Counted from the first letter of the stretch, positions 49,099 through 58,845 are shown. The stretch: DNA of 64,000 nt from Methylomonas paludis (GCF_018734325.1 NZ_CP073754.1:682001-746000), one strand, 5' to 3'. Made by a program: numbers and translations. Notes: generated by a model not told the origin, from the letters alone.

Positions 49099-50952
49099 AT
49101 GGCCTTAGTAATTGCAGATCGAGTAAGGGAAAGCAGTACAACAACAGGAACAGGCTCAATTAGTCTAGGTGGTGCTGTCACTGGCTATCAGACCTTTTTG
49201 TCAGCTATCGGCAGTGGCAATACCACTTATTACCTCATTTCAAACACCACCAACTCCGAGTGGGAATACGGCATAGGTACGGTAAGCTCAGGCACCTTAT
49301 CCCGCAGTACCGTCATCAGTTCCAGCAATCTTGGCGCTGTGGTCAATTTCACTGCCGGTGCTAAAGACGTATTGTGTTCAATTCCAGTTGAGAAAGCAGT
49401 CTATCTGGATGCCAATGGCAATGTTGTGCCAAACTCAGCCGCAGTTAGTGTTAAAGATTTTGGTGCAGTTGGAAATGGAGTAACCGATGATACGGTGGCT
49501 ATTCAGGCGGCATTGACATATATTGCCTCTGTCAGCGCAGTTGGGCCTTTGCCGCCAGATTTTTCCAATAAGCCTACCTTATATTTCCCGCATGGGGTGT
49601 ATCTTGTATCCACACCATTTGCAGCAATAACATTTAATGGCCTTCATATAAAAGGTGAAGGTGTTAATACTTCGGTAATCTATTACACAGGCACCTCAAA
49701 TTCGCCTTTATTTGATATTGGGTCGTTTTCAACAGCACCAACTGATATATTTAATGGGCCGATAGGTACTCATTTTGAAAATATTTCTTTGCTTGGCCTT
49801 TCCTCGCAAACAGCCGGCGCCCGCAAATCACAGGGCATCAGATGTTCCGGTGGTGGCAGTCTGACAATCGAGAATGTGCTTGTTGAGTATTTCGCTTATG
49901 GTGTAAATTGCCCTTATGGTGGAGATTTTAATTCATACATCAATCTTTCGGTTTCATATTGTGACGTAGGCGTATACCAAGGGCCAGGGGGACAACAATG
50001 GTATTCGGCCAATCTTAATGTTTTTGGTAGCGAAGAAGGGATTGTTATTGATAGAGCCGTTCATGGACACTTTGCTATGCCTATTCTCAATAGCAATCAT
50101 CTGCGCGGGGTTTTATTTGAATGCTTAACTGAAGCGACAACACGTCAATTAACAACATTACCCGGAGGTGGCGGTGGAATCGGTTTCTTTGGCGACTATG
50201 TATTTGATACGCCCTGGCTGGAGTCAAATGCCGGCGGCTTAGGGGCTAATTTTGTAACAACGCACTATTTTGAAAACAGAAATGGCGGAAGTGATGCTTA
50301 TAGAAATATTGTAATCAATAATCCATTTGTGGTGGCCGGGGCGTCTGGCAGTGCAATAACAACATCAATTTTTGGCTCAACTTCAGGTTTGACTGCTCAA
50401 AATGTAACTATTAACAATCTGCGATTTAGCGGGACAATTAGTTATGTGTTTTATCAGCCATTTGGCAGTCTACTTAATGGCTTTAGTGTTCAAAATGGAT
50501 ACTCCACCCCGGCTATTTCAGATAATACCAGTTATACTTATAATCAATACACGGCAGCCAGCGACATTAAGCATACTTCATCGCCATTTATAAGAGAAAC
50601 GGCGGCTATTGACGGTGTCAATAGAATCCAAGAAGTTATTGATATGACGGATCTTTTTATAAAATGGAATTTTTGGCTGGCGTCATCATCTTATATCACA
50701 AGACTTTCTTTCGATGTGCAAAACAGAAAAATTTGTTTTGGCGATATATCATCCGGTAATGATCCAATTATAAATCACGGTAGTTATAACGCAATGCCAA
50801 CAACAGGGTCGTGGGCAAAAGGCAGTTTTATATATAATATCAATCCCGTGGTGGCGTCAAATAGAATATTATTGGGTTGGTCAAGATTAACAACTGGGTC
50901 AGCAAATGTTGCCGGAACAGACTGGGTGCCATGTTATGTATCAACCGTATAA
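49099..50952 (+). CDS. Phage tail-spike-like protein with pectate lyase fold
   Basis: A 617-residue protein. The first 105 or so residues (ADRVRESSTTTGTGSISLGGAVTGYQTFLSAIGSGNTTYYLI...WEYGIGTV) match the N-terminal domain found in phage structural proteins. After that VSVKDFGAVGNGVTDDTVAIQAAL is the entry motif of the pectate-lyase-3 beta-helix of tail spikes, followed by G- and N-rich beta-helix turns. Such proteins bind or cleave surface polysaccharide. The ATG at 49099 fits the AGGAG site at 49086-49090. No other phage gene is near; it may be a moron or a fragment of a lost prophage. The low GC matches the neighbouring acyltransferase. Confidence 0.78.
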   Translation: MALVIADRVRESSTTTGTGSISLGGAVTGYQTFLSAIGSGNTTYYLISNTTNSEWEYGIGTVSSGTLSRSTVISSSNLGAVVNFTAGAKDVLCSIPVEKAVYLDANGNVVPNSAAVSVKDFGAVGNGVTDDTVAIQAALTYIASVSAVGPLPPDFSNKPTLYFPHGVYLVSTPFAAITFNGLHIKGEGVNTSVIYYTGTSNSPLFDIGSFSTAPTDIFNGPIGTHFENISLLGLSSQTAGARKSQGIRCSGGGSLTIENVLVEYFAYGVNCPYGGDFNSYINLSVSYCDVGVYQGPGGQQWYSANLNVFGSEEGIVIDRAVHGHFAMPILNSNHLRGVLFECLTEATTRQLTTLPGGGGGIGFFGDYVFDTPWLESNAGGLGANFVTTHYFENRNGGSDAYRNIVINNPFVVAGASGSAITTSIFGSTSGLTAQNVTINNLRFSGTISYVFYQPFGSLLNGFSVQNGYSTPAISDNTSYTYNQYTAASDIKHTSSPFIRETAAIDGVNRIQEVIDMTDLFIKWNFWLASSSYITRLSFDVQNRKICFGDISSGNDPIINHGSYNAMPTTGSWAKGSFIYNINPVVASNRILLGWSRLTTGSANVAGTDWVPCYVSTV

Positions 50953-51023
50953 ACGGGCAATTGATATGTGCACCAGCTTAAGCCAGTGCTTGTTTAGCTA
51001 ATTAAACAAGGTAATATTTTGGT

Positions 51024-51151
51024 AACTACTCAGTATCCAATTATCTTTTTACAAAACAAAAAGTAGTGTGATGTGCAAAACCTAGTGCAGTGCATGATTC
51101 GAAGCAAAGTAATTGGTTAAAATGCATTATAAAAATTTGTGCTGAGTAGTT
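51024..51151. repeat. MITE-like element with 10-bp terminal inverted repeats
   Basis: AACTACTCAG (51024-51033) and CTGAGTAGTT (51142-51151) are perfect inverted repeats around a 108-bp AT-rich core without coding capacity. The left half is clearly related to the element at 37634-37726. It looks like a non-autonomous mobile element. Confidence 0.6.
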
Positions 51152-51180
51152 GCTTTTTTTAAAAAACACCAGGAGGGTTA

Positions 51181-52296
51181 GTGAATAAGGGTTTTTCTTC
51201 TATCTTAAATGCTTCACGCTGGATTGCTGCATTGCTTGTTTTGGTTGGACATGTACGTCATTTGGTTTTCGCAGATTTAAAAGATGTAGCGCAGCCTAAT
51301 TTAATCGATAAAGCTTTTTATTTTTTTACTGGTTTAGCTTCAGAAGCCGTCACGATTTTTTTTGTGGTGAGCGGATTGCTGGTTGGGGGCTTAACATTAG
51401 AGAAATTTAGAGTAGGCGCGTCGCTAGGCTTGAAGGATTATTTTATTCATAGATTTTCAAGAATATATATAGTGTATATTCCCACCCTTTTGATTGGTGT
51501 AGTCATATATCATATGGTAACTTATTTTCAATTGAGTGGAGAAGTAAGCGGTCATACTGATATATTGACCCTTTTAGGAAATTTGGCAATGCTACAAAAC
51601 ATTATCGTAGATGTTTTTGGTAATAATCATCCTTTATGGAGTTTGGCCTATGAGTGGTGGTTCTATTGTATATGGGCATTTGCCATTGGTATTTTGTTTT
51701 ATAGTGGATTGACCCGCTATATTTCTTTATTTTTGTTGGCTTTATTGCTGGTTTTTTTGCCCAATTCAATTTATCTATCGCTGCCGGTGTGGTTACTTGG
51801 TGTTGCGACTTTTTATTACGCAGGCTCCAATTTGCCTAAGCCCCATCCCGTTTTTGGCGTTGGGGTTTTTTTAGTTGTACTTGTGGTTTCTCGGCTTAGT
51901 CATAATGTTTATAATGTAGTTGCACAGGAGCCTGCGTATATTCAATTCGCCAGAGCTTCCGGATTGGGGGTGGCCTATTTATTAGCCTTGGCTAGTTGTT
52001 ATAGGTTGGAAACCCCGCTGTGGTTGGATCGCTTAAACGAGAAATTAGCTTCTTTTTCATATTCATTATATTTGATCCATTATCCATTAATGTTTCTAGT
52101 GGTTGCCTTAGTAGAAAAATATCTGGACATAAAATCATTCCAACAACCATCATTAATGGCTTATTTGTATTTTGCAGTTGTTTCAATTATTCTTTATTTA
52201 TTTTCGTATTTGTTTTCACTCATAACAGAAAAACACACCTACAAATTAATAAAACTATTGAGATTAATCATCCTAAAGCCATCAAATAAGAATTAA
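51181..52296 (+). CDS. Acyltransferase 3 family membrane protein
   Basis: A 371-residue protein with about ten hydrophobic segments. The family signature is at the start (LNASRWIAALLVLVGHVRHLVF, with the catalytic histidine in GH) and HPLWSLAYEWWFYCIWAF lies in the middle. Family members acetylate sugars of O-antigen, exopolysaccharide or Nod factors. The start is a GTG at 51181 with a strong AGGAGGG site. GC is low and no polysaccharide operon is near, so it may have been acquired with the tail-spike-like gene. Confidence 0.85.
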   Translation: MNKGFSSILNASRWIAALLVLVGHVRHLVFADLKDVAQPNLIDKAFYFFTGLASEAVTIFFVVSGLLVGGLTLEKFRVGASLGLKDYFIHRFSRIYIVYIPTLLIGVVIYHMVTYFQLSGEVSGHTDILTLLGNLAMLQNIIVDVFGNNHPLWSLAYEWWFYCIWAFAIGILFYSGLTRYISLFLLALLLVFLPNSIYLSLPVWLLGVATFYYAGSNLPKPHPVFGVGVFLVVLVVSRLSHNVYNVVAQEPAYIQFARASGLGVAYLLALASCYRLETPLWLDRLNEKLASFSYSLYLIHYPLMFLVVALVEKYLDIKSFQQPSLMAYLYFAVVSIILYLFSYLFSLITEKHTYKLIKLLRLIILKPSNKN

Positions 52297-52398
52297 CAGG
52301 CTGTCGATTTTATTTGCCCGGCAAGTTGTATGAAATCATAGCGCTAAAGAGTTTATAATCGCCCAAGCATTTGTTATATATTCCAACGGAATGATTTT

Positions 52399-52593
52399 AT
52401 GCGCAGCGCAGACATCACCCAAGACAAACTCTTTAGCTATCGGACATTGGAACAACGGATTCCCAAAGACAGTTGGTGGAGTACCTCGAATTCAATCTGT
52501 TGTATCGCTGGTTTGTGGCTGGCGCTGGATGATAAGGTCTGGCATCACTTCTCCTTCAGCTATTGTCCAATCAATTCATCCAAACGACACTAA
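52399..52593 (+). pseudogene. Remnant of an IS5-type transposase
   Basis: MRSADITQDKLFSYRTLEQRIPKD matches the start of IS5-like transposases. A large internal part is missing, then LVEYLEFNLLYRWFV appears in a second frame and LALDDKVWHHFSFS returns to the first. It ends within 200 bp. An internal deletion and frameshifts make it clearly dead. It borders the CRISPR adaptation genes. Confidence 0.8.
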
Positions 52594-52598
52594 ACCAC

Positions 52599-52913
52599 CT
52601 AACTGCCGGTAAACAGCAAATTAACACCCCTGCTGAACAACAGCACATCCTCAGGAAAATATTGGCGTCCCAGCATCACACAAGCCGCCCGACTCGGCAA
52701 ACGATAACAACGCACATCATCCTCCTTAACCGCAATCAAACTGCCAATATTATCCAGCAAGCCCAACAGTCTACGCCGCTTCATGACTACCGTAAAAACC
52801 GAATATTGCACAGGTAAGCCCTGTTTTTTTAACAGCCTATGCACCTTTCCCAAGCGCCGGGGATTAGCAATATCATAAGCAATCAAATACAGGCCATACT
52901 CACTGTCAGCCAT
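52599..52913 (-). CDS. cas2: Cas2-like protein B
   Basis: A 104-residue protein with the Cas2 ferredoxin-like pattern: LYLIAYDIANPRRLGKVHRLLKKQGLPVQYSVFTVVM, where D14 is the conserved metal ligand. In typical adaptation a Cas2 dimer bridges two Cas1 dimers and sets spacer length. Its start overlaps the stop of cas1B by one base (TAATG), so translation is coupled. It is the last gene of the operon and differs strongly from Cas2A, so it is not a recent duplicate. Confidence 0.9.
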   Translation of the reverse strand: MADSEYGLYLIAYDIANPRRLGKVHRLLKKQGLPVQYSVFTVVMKRRRLLGLLDNIGSLIAVKEDDVRCYRLPSRAACVMLGRQYFPEDVLLFSRGVNLLFTGS

Positions 52914-53653
52914 TAGCTAATCGCCAGTAAAAATTGCTGTAATTTGCTTAATGTGCTTCTAAACAGTGTATAAAGCCGTTCGGAACGCAGCTCAAACATT
53001 TCAGCCAATTCCGGCATAGTCAGTACGCCATCGCCACCGCGCATTAATAACAGTACATAAAAATCCCACGCCAGCAGCCGGCTAAAATCAGCCGCCAAAT
53101 TTAAGCTTTCACCCAGTAATGACTCATGATGGGTAAATCCCGCATCGGCCAACCAAATTAATAACTCACTATGCAAAAAGCTTTCCAGTAAATTCGCAGC
53201 CTGCTTATCATCTGCTGATAAATTTAACAGCAGCAAGCCCCGTAACTCCATTACTGTAACCTCCCGCCAATCCGCCATGCCTATCCGTCTTGCAAAGCTG
53301 CGCACCGCCAGCTTTTCCATAGACAAATACCAGTTGCCATAAAGTTCGATACCATCTGCCCGTGTCAGTAAATCCAGTAAACGCTGTGCCAAAAATTGTC
53401 GTTCACCTCCAGGCCCTAGCCAGCGTGCCCGCACCTCACCATTAGCTTCCAAAAACAGCAAATTAATGCCGGCATCCGCACATGCCAGTAAAGCCGACAT
53501 AGACCATTCCACCATCCCTTTGCACACCACTCGCGAAATTCGCGGCAGTGGAAACAACTGATCTGCCTTACCCGCCACCACTATCCTTAACGCCGGATCA
53601 TCCAGCACCACCCGGCATCCACCGGAGCAACCCTCAAGATACAAGGGCCGCAT
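52913..53653 (-). CDS. Divergent Cas1-like protein B
   Basis: A 246-residue protein with Cas1 architecture: an N-terminal beta domain (RPLYLEGCSGGCRVVLDDPALRIVVAGKADQLFPLPRISRVVCKG...ADAGINLLFLEANGEVRARWLGP, residues 2-82) and a helical C-terminal domain. The GxEG glutamate motif of Cas1 is absent. A region AGFTHHESLLGESLNLAADF (172-190) resembles the H/D part of the active site, with H175/H176 and D189, but the acidic residue after it is lost. Start at the ATG at 53653, with GAGG 6 bp upstream, inside the end of cas1A. It may be a structural, inactive partner of Cas1A. Confidence 0.72.
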   Translation of the reverse strand: MRPLYLEGCSGGCRVVLDDPALRIVVAGKADQLFPLPRISRVVCKGMVEWSMSALLACADAGINLLFLEANGEVRARWLGPGGERQFLAQRLLDLLTRADGIELYGNWYLSMEKLAVRSFARRIGMADWREVTVMELRGLLLLNLSADDKQAANLLESFLHSELLIWLADAGFTHHESLLGESLNLAADFSRLLAWDFYVLLLMRGGDGVLTMPELAEMFELRSERLYTLFRSTLSKLQQFLLAIS

Positions 53654-54608
53654 CAGCCGCCTCATAAACCAGAACATAACGTTTAGCCAGTGCATAAGCA
53701 TAGCGCCGTAACAATCGCCGCGCAGGGGCTGCCTGCGATTCATAATAGGCATAAAAAATCTGCCTTCCGGCTTTATTTAACAAACACCGGCCATTATCAT
53801 CACTAAAATGTTCTACCCTTAACTGTCGTTCCCGGAATAAGTGCCAGACCCAGCCATCCACGACAGGCCTCAACGGCTCCATCAAATCACAAGCCAAAGA
53901 CTCCCGGCCAAAACTCAGATCATGAAAAAATCCTAGCATGGAGTCCAAACCTACAATATGGCACGCTCTGACTGCATCGTAATGCAGCAAGGTATAGCCC
54001 AGTGACAAACACACATTAACCGGATCAGGCGGCGGTCGCTTTTTTCGGCCATTAAAATTTAACGAACCGGCGAATAAATGTTGATAACCACCAAAAAAAG
54101 CCGCAGCCGCAGCTCCCTCATATCCGCGTAAACTAGCTAGTGACACCACAAAACCATCTTCCCGCAACTGACCTATAATGTGGCTTAAAGTATCCAGTGC
54201 AGACTTCAGCGGCAAGCGCAAATCCGCACGTCTCGCCAATGCTTCTCGCAATAAACGCTGCTGGCCGCGTATTTTAACCAATACCAGCCAACGCGCCAGC
54301 GGCACTCGCAATTCATCAGCCATACTCAACTTATATTGACCTAAACGCCTTATGGTATCCCCATGCGACCGGCTAGACAGTATGGCAGTTGCTTCAGTAT
54401 TACGTCCAGAAAGCACCAATAAACCAATATTACGTTCCGACAAAGCGCCCAATATTCGACTTTCCATCTGCACATTACCCCGCATCACCACTCTATCCAG
54501 TAAATGCAAAGGCACGGTACCTTTTTTGTCACCATCCTCATACAAAGCCAATGCCTGGCCATCCAGCTTCAAAGCCAAGTTTTTTCTATCCAGATATAAA
54601 CAGCCCAT
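53634..54608 (-). CDS. cas1: CRISPR integrase Cas1 (A)
   Basis: A 324-residue Cas1, the metal-dependent integrase that inserts new spacers. The N-terminal beta domain covers roughly residues 1-80. The helical domain carries the active site: E164 in RGYEGAAAAAF, H229 in GFFHDLSFGRESLACDLMEP, and D241 and E244 in the same block. All key residues are present. It starts 3 bp after cas2A and overlaps cas1B by 20 bp. The subtype cannot be read with certainty, but the nearby CARF effectors point to type III. Confidence 0.95.
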   Translation of the reverse strand: MGCLYLDRKNLALKLDGQALALYEDGDKKGTVPLHLLDRVVMRGNVQMESRILGALSERNIGLLVLSGRNTEATAILSSRSHGDTIRRLGQYKLSMADELRVPLARWLVLVKIRGQQRLLREALARRADLRLPLKSALDTLSHIIGQLREDGFVVSLASLRGYEGAAAAAFFGGYQHLFAGSLNFNGRKKRPPPDPVNVCLSLGYTLLHYDAVRACHIVGLDSMLGFFHDLSFGRESLACDLMEPLRPVVDGWVWHLFRERQLRVEHFSDDNGRCLLNKAGRQIFYAYYESQAAPARRLLRRYAYALAKRYVLVYEAADAALVS

Positions 54609-54611
54609 AAA

Positions 54612-54896
54612 CTATCCCACATAAAAAAACGAACCATCCTGAGGTAACACCGCCTTTCCCAAAGTACGGACATACTTGGCACCTTGCAATTCCAGCAAAA
54701 TAAAACGATCTTCTTCAGGGTTAATAACTTCGGCAATAGCATCCAGTAAATCAGCTTTTTCCGCTGCACTTAAAAAGCATTCAAATACAGACTTCTGACC
54801 GCCTGACGCATAGCTTCGCAATACATAAAGCGCTTTACGCAAACGCCGATTGCAGGAAATATCGTAAGCTGCTAAATATAATTGCCGATTAGTCAT
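54612..54896 (-). CDS. cas2: Cas2-like protein A
   Basis: A 94-residue Cas2: QLYLAAYDISCNRRLRKALYVLRSYASGGQKSVFECFLS, with D12 as the conserved metal ligand. The ATG at 54896 (MTNRQLYLAAYD) is preferred over one four codons upstream. It is the first gene of the operon cas2A-cas1A-cas1B-cas2B and lies 96 bp from the distal end of the array, on the same strand as the inferred array transcript. Confidence 0.92.
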   Translation of the reverse strand: MTNRQLYLAAYDISCNRRLRKALYVLRSYASGGQKSVFECFLSAAEKADLLDAIAEVINPEEDRFILLELQGAKYVRTLGKAVLPQDGSFFYVG

Positions 54897-54992
54897 GGGA
54901 TACAACATACTCGCAATGTCAACGCAAGTCAGTAGTTCGCAAGCTTGTCAACCTTAGCGGTACTGTGCAGGAATAGTTTGGCAAGAGCGGTT

Positions 54993-57900
54993 GATTTGAT
55001 CGCTTCTTAATAAAGTCATTTGTTTAAATATTAAGGTTTTGAGAAAACTTACCGTAAAAGCAGTCTTAATCCCTTCTTAATAAGGTCATTTGTTTAAATC
55101 TACAGAGGTAGTTGATATTCACTCTAAAAATGAGTCTTAATCCCTTCTTAATAAGGTCATTTGTTTAAATAAAACTTCAACTTATATTAGGGGATTAAAA
55201 TGAAGTCTTAATCCCTTCTTAATAAGGTCATTTGTTTAAATAACTGCGGTTTTAGTTGACTGTATGCGTCCATCTGTCTTAATCCCTTCTTAATAAGGTC
55301 ATTTGTTTAAATCTGCTCAAGCTGTTGTTGATGCTGAGAATTTATCCGTCTTAATCCCTTCTTAATAAGGTCATTTGTTTAAATTTAAACATACACCGAG
55401 CACATGCTATTTTGTGTCTTAATCCCTTCTTAATAAGGTCATTTGTTTAAATGCTTGGAAGACGCGAAACTGGAAGAAGCTGCTTTGTCTTAATCCCTTC
55501 TTAATAAGGTCATTTGTTTAAATGGCGGCTGAAGCAATAGAATACGAAGCAAAATTCGTCTTAATCCCTTCTTAATAAGGTCATTTGTTTAAATCGATTT
55601 TGTTGCTGATTTTGATATTAATATCAGTCTTAATCCCTTCTTAATAAGGTCATTTGTTTAAATTTGGACGCTGAAGCGCTTGAAATGATGGATATAAAGT
55701 CTTAATCCCTTCTTAATAAGGTCATTTGTTTAAATCTCAGACCGGACAAATTTGTGCGCTGAAATTAGTCTTAATCCCTTCTTAATAAGGTCATTTGTTT
55801 AAATGGCGATTACGTTCGTCACGCTGCCAACACGCGGTCTTAATCCCTTCTTAATAAGGTCATTTGTTTAAATAACAATAAACGACGAATCACCCGCTAA
55901 TTACGGTCTTAATCCCTTCTTAATAAGGTCATTTGTTTAAATAAATAAGCACTGACACTCGCTATTCTCAGTATGAGGTCTTAATCCCTTCTTAATAAGG
56001 TCATTTGTTTAAATTTATTTAGCATAAGGGGAAAAACATGAAAACTCGTCTTAATCCCTTCTTAATAAGGTCATTTGTTTAAATAGAAAAAAACCTGCCT
56101 GACGATATTGAGTTCGTCTTAATCCCTTCTTAATAAGGTCATTTGTTTAAATAAAAAAGAGAGAGAGAGTCATGGAAAACATATATGTGTCTTAATCCCT
56201 TCTTAATAAGGTCATTTGTTTAAATATACAGCCGCTGTATGCATTCTCTGTTAGAGAGGTCTTAATCCCTTCTTAATAAGGTCATTTGTTTAAATAAATA
56301 CGACCTAATGTACCAATTGAAGATAAGGTCTTAATCCCTTCTTAATAAGGTCATTTGTTTAAATGTTTATGAGAAGTATTGAAGAAGAAATCCTGGACGT
56401 CTTAATCCCTTCTTAATAAGGTCATTTGTTTAAATAACAGTTAGCGGCAGACAATGTAAACCGTATTTAGGTCTTAATCCCTTCTTAATAAGGTCATTTG
56501 TTTAAATCGCAAAGCGAGAGCTTCAGCCGGACATCCTGGATTGGGTCTTAATCCCTTCTTAATAAGGTCATTTGTTTAAATCCAAACTATTCCATCTGGA
56601 ATAACTATCTGCAGTAGTCTTAATCCCTTCTTAATAAGGTCATTTGTTTAAATTTGATTCAGCATAAGCAAACCCTCTGATACCAGTCTTAATCCCTTCT
56701 TAATAAGGTCATTTGTTTAAATTACTCAATCACCTACTACACAGCAACTTCAACAATGTCTTAATCCCTTCTTAATAAGGTCATTTGTTTAAATAAAAGG
56801 TGAAAAACAATGGAAAATATATATGTGTCTTAATCCCTTCTTAATAAGGTCATTTGTTTAAATTCATAATTTAAAACTAAACAGGAGAAGATCATGGTCT
56901 TAATCCCTTCTTAATAAGGTCATTTGTTTAAATTAAAGTAGAGATAAATAAGGGGTCGTCGCTTAAGTCTTAATCCCTTCTTAATAAGGTCATTTGTTTA
57001 AATACCACACCAACCTTGAAAGGAAATTAACATGGCAGTCTTAATCCCTTCTTAATAAGGTCATTTGTTTAAATTATCTTCCGTTCACCGTGCCTGCAAA
57101 GTAGCAGGGTCTTAATCCCTTCTTAATAAGGTCATTTGTTTAAATTTTTTGAGCTAGTATAATTGAACTCAACGAATCGGTCTTAATCCCTTCTTAATAA
57201 GGTCATTTGTTTAAATCGCACAATTTAGTGACCCCAATTTTAATAGTAATTGTCTTAATCCCTTCTTAATAAGGTCATTTGTTTAAATGAAATTTATATT
57301 TACAATGCAGTTGGACACATGGTCTTAATCCCTTCTTAATAAGGTCATTTGTTTAAATAAAAAAATGACCATTCGTCAATTAGTTGACGAATGTCTTAAT
57401 CCCTTCTTAATAAGGTCATTTGTTTAAATTATTGGCTGGAGCGGAAACTCTTTTTCCCTTCTCGGTCTTAATCCCTTCTTAATAAGGTCATTTGTTTAAA
57501 TACCCATAAACGAAGAATTCATTGGCTATTTAGGTCTTAATCCCTTCTTAATAAGGTCATTTGTTTAAATAGCTTTCCATCCCCGAAGATGATGTGAAGA
57601 TACGTCTTAATCCCTTCTTAATAAGGTCATTTGTTTAAATAGATGATCTTGGCTGCCATCACGAGGGAAGTGGAGTCTTAATCCCTTCTTAATAAGGTCA
57701 TTTGTTTAAATAACTGATGTTAGCTACTTTAGAAGAGCTAGGCAAGTCTTAATCCCTTCTTAATAAGGTCATTTGTTTAAATGATCTTGTAGATGGAACA
57801 ATGGATGGTGCGTCTTAATCCCTTCTTAATAAGGTCATTTGTTTAAATGTGAGCGTGGAAAGCTCATTGCCATCTTATTGCGTCTTAATCCCTTCTTAAT

Positions 57901-58845
57901 AAGGTCATTTGTTTAAATACACATTGACAGCCATGCTAATGTCTCAATGGGTGTCTTAATCCCTTCTTAATAAGGTCATTTGTTTAAATTAAAAAATCAG
58001 ATTTGGCCCATGTTATGCATGAGTCGTCTTAATCCCTTCTTAATAAGGTCATTTGTTTAAATAATACCCTCAGGTTAATTTTGAAATAGTGGCTTGTCTT
58101 AATCCCTTCTTAATAAGGTCATTTGTTTAAATAACAAGCGATGAACTGACTAAAGGGGAAATGGATGTCTTAATCCCTTCTTAATAAGGTCATTTGTTTA
58201 AATTCAAACTTGACCGCGATTAAAAAACTACCTGAAGTCTTAATCCCTTCTTAATAAGGTCATTTGTTTAAATTATATTTGGTAGTGCGCATTGCGGTCA
58301 ATGTTGGCCAGTCTTAATCCCTTCTTAATAAGGTCATTTGTTTAAATAATGGCAACACTCACTATTAAAAAATCAGATTTGGTCTTAATCCCTTCTTAAT
58401 AAGGTCATTTGTTTAAATTGAAATGATCCTCAGTGCTATTACAAGGGAAGTGGAGTCTTAATCCCTTCTTAATAAGGTCATTTGTTTAAATGCAAGTTCC
58501 ACAACCTTGATAGCGTAGTAGCGTCTTAATCCCTTCTTAATAAGGTCATTTGTTTAAATAGCAAAAGTATGAAAGTGGATACGTTTTGTATCCGTCTTAA
58601 TCCCTTCTTAATAAGGTCATTTGTTTAAATAAACAGCGTAAATTTAATAGTCGTGATGATATGATGTCTTAATCCCTTCTTAATAAGGTCATTTGTTTAA
58701 ATAACACATCATGTTACAAGATACTATAAAGTTTACCGGTCTTAATCCCTTCTTAATAAGGTCATTTGTTTAAATCCCGGCTCATTGTCCAATGGCTGAC
58801 GATGCATGGGTCTTAATCCCTTCTTAATAAGGTCATTTGTTTAAA
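54993..58845 (-). CRISPR. CRISPR array, distal part: 55 repeats, 54 spacers
   Basis: Repeats of 37 bp (plus strand GTCTTAATCCCTT ... CATTTGTTTAAAT) occur every 66-74 bp; spacers are 29-37 bp. The first repeat on the left (54993-55029) has five mismatches, which marks the old, trailer end. The array is therefore inferred to be transcribed leftward. The crRNA-sense repeat then ends GGGATTAAGAC and gives an 8-nt tag ATTAAGAC, close to the common ATTGAAAC-type tag. The last repeat (from 58810) is cut after 36 bases by an IS1380 element and finishes beyond it. Confidence 0.98.

Noticed and set aside
54909-54992. Possible CRISPR leader between cas2A and the left end of the array.
   Set aside because: The adjacent repeat is the degenerate one, so this is the trailer side.
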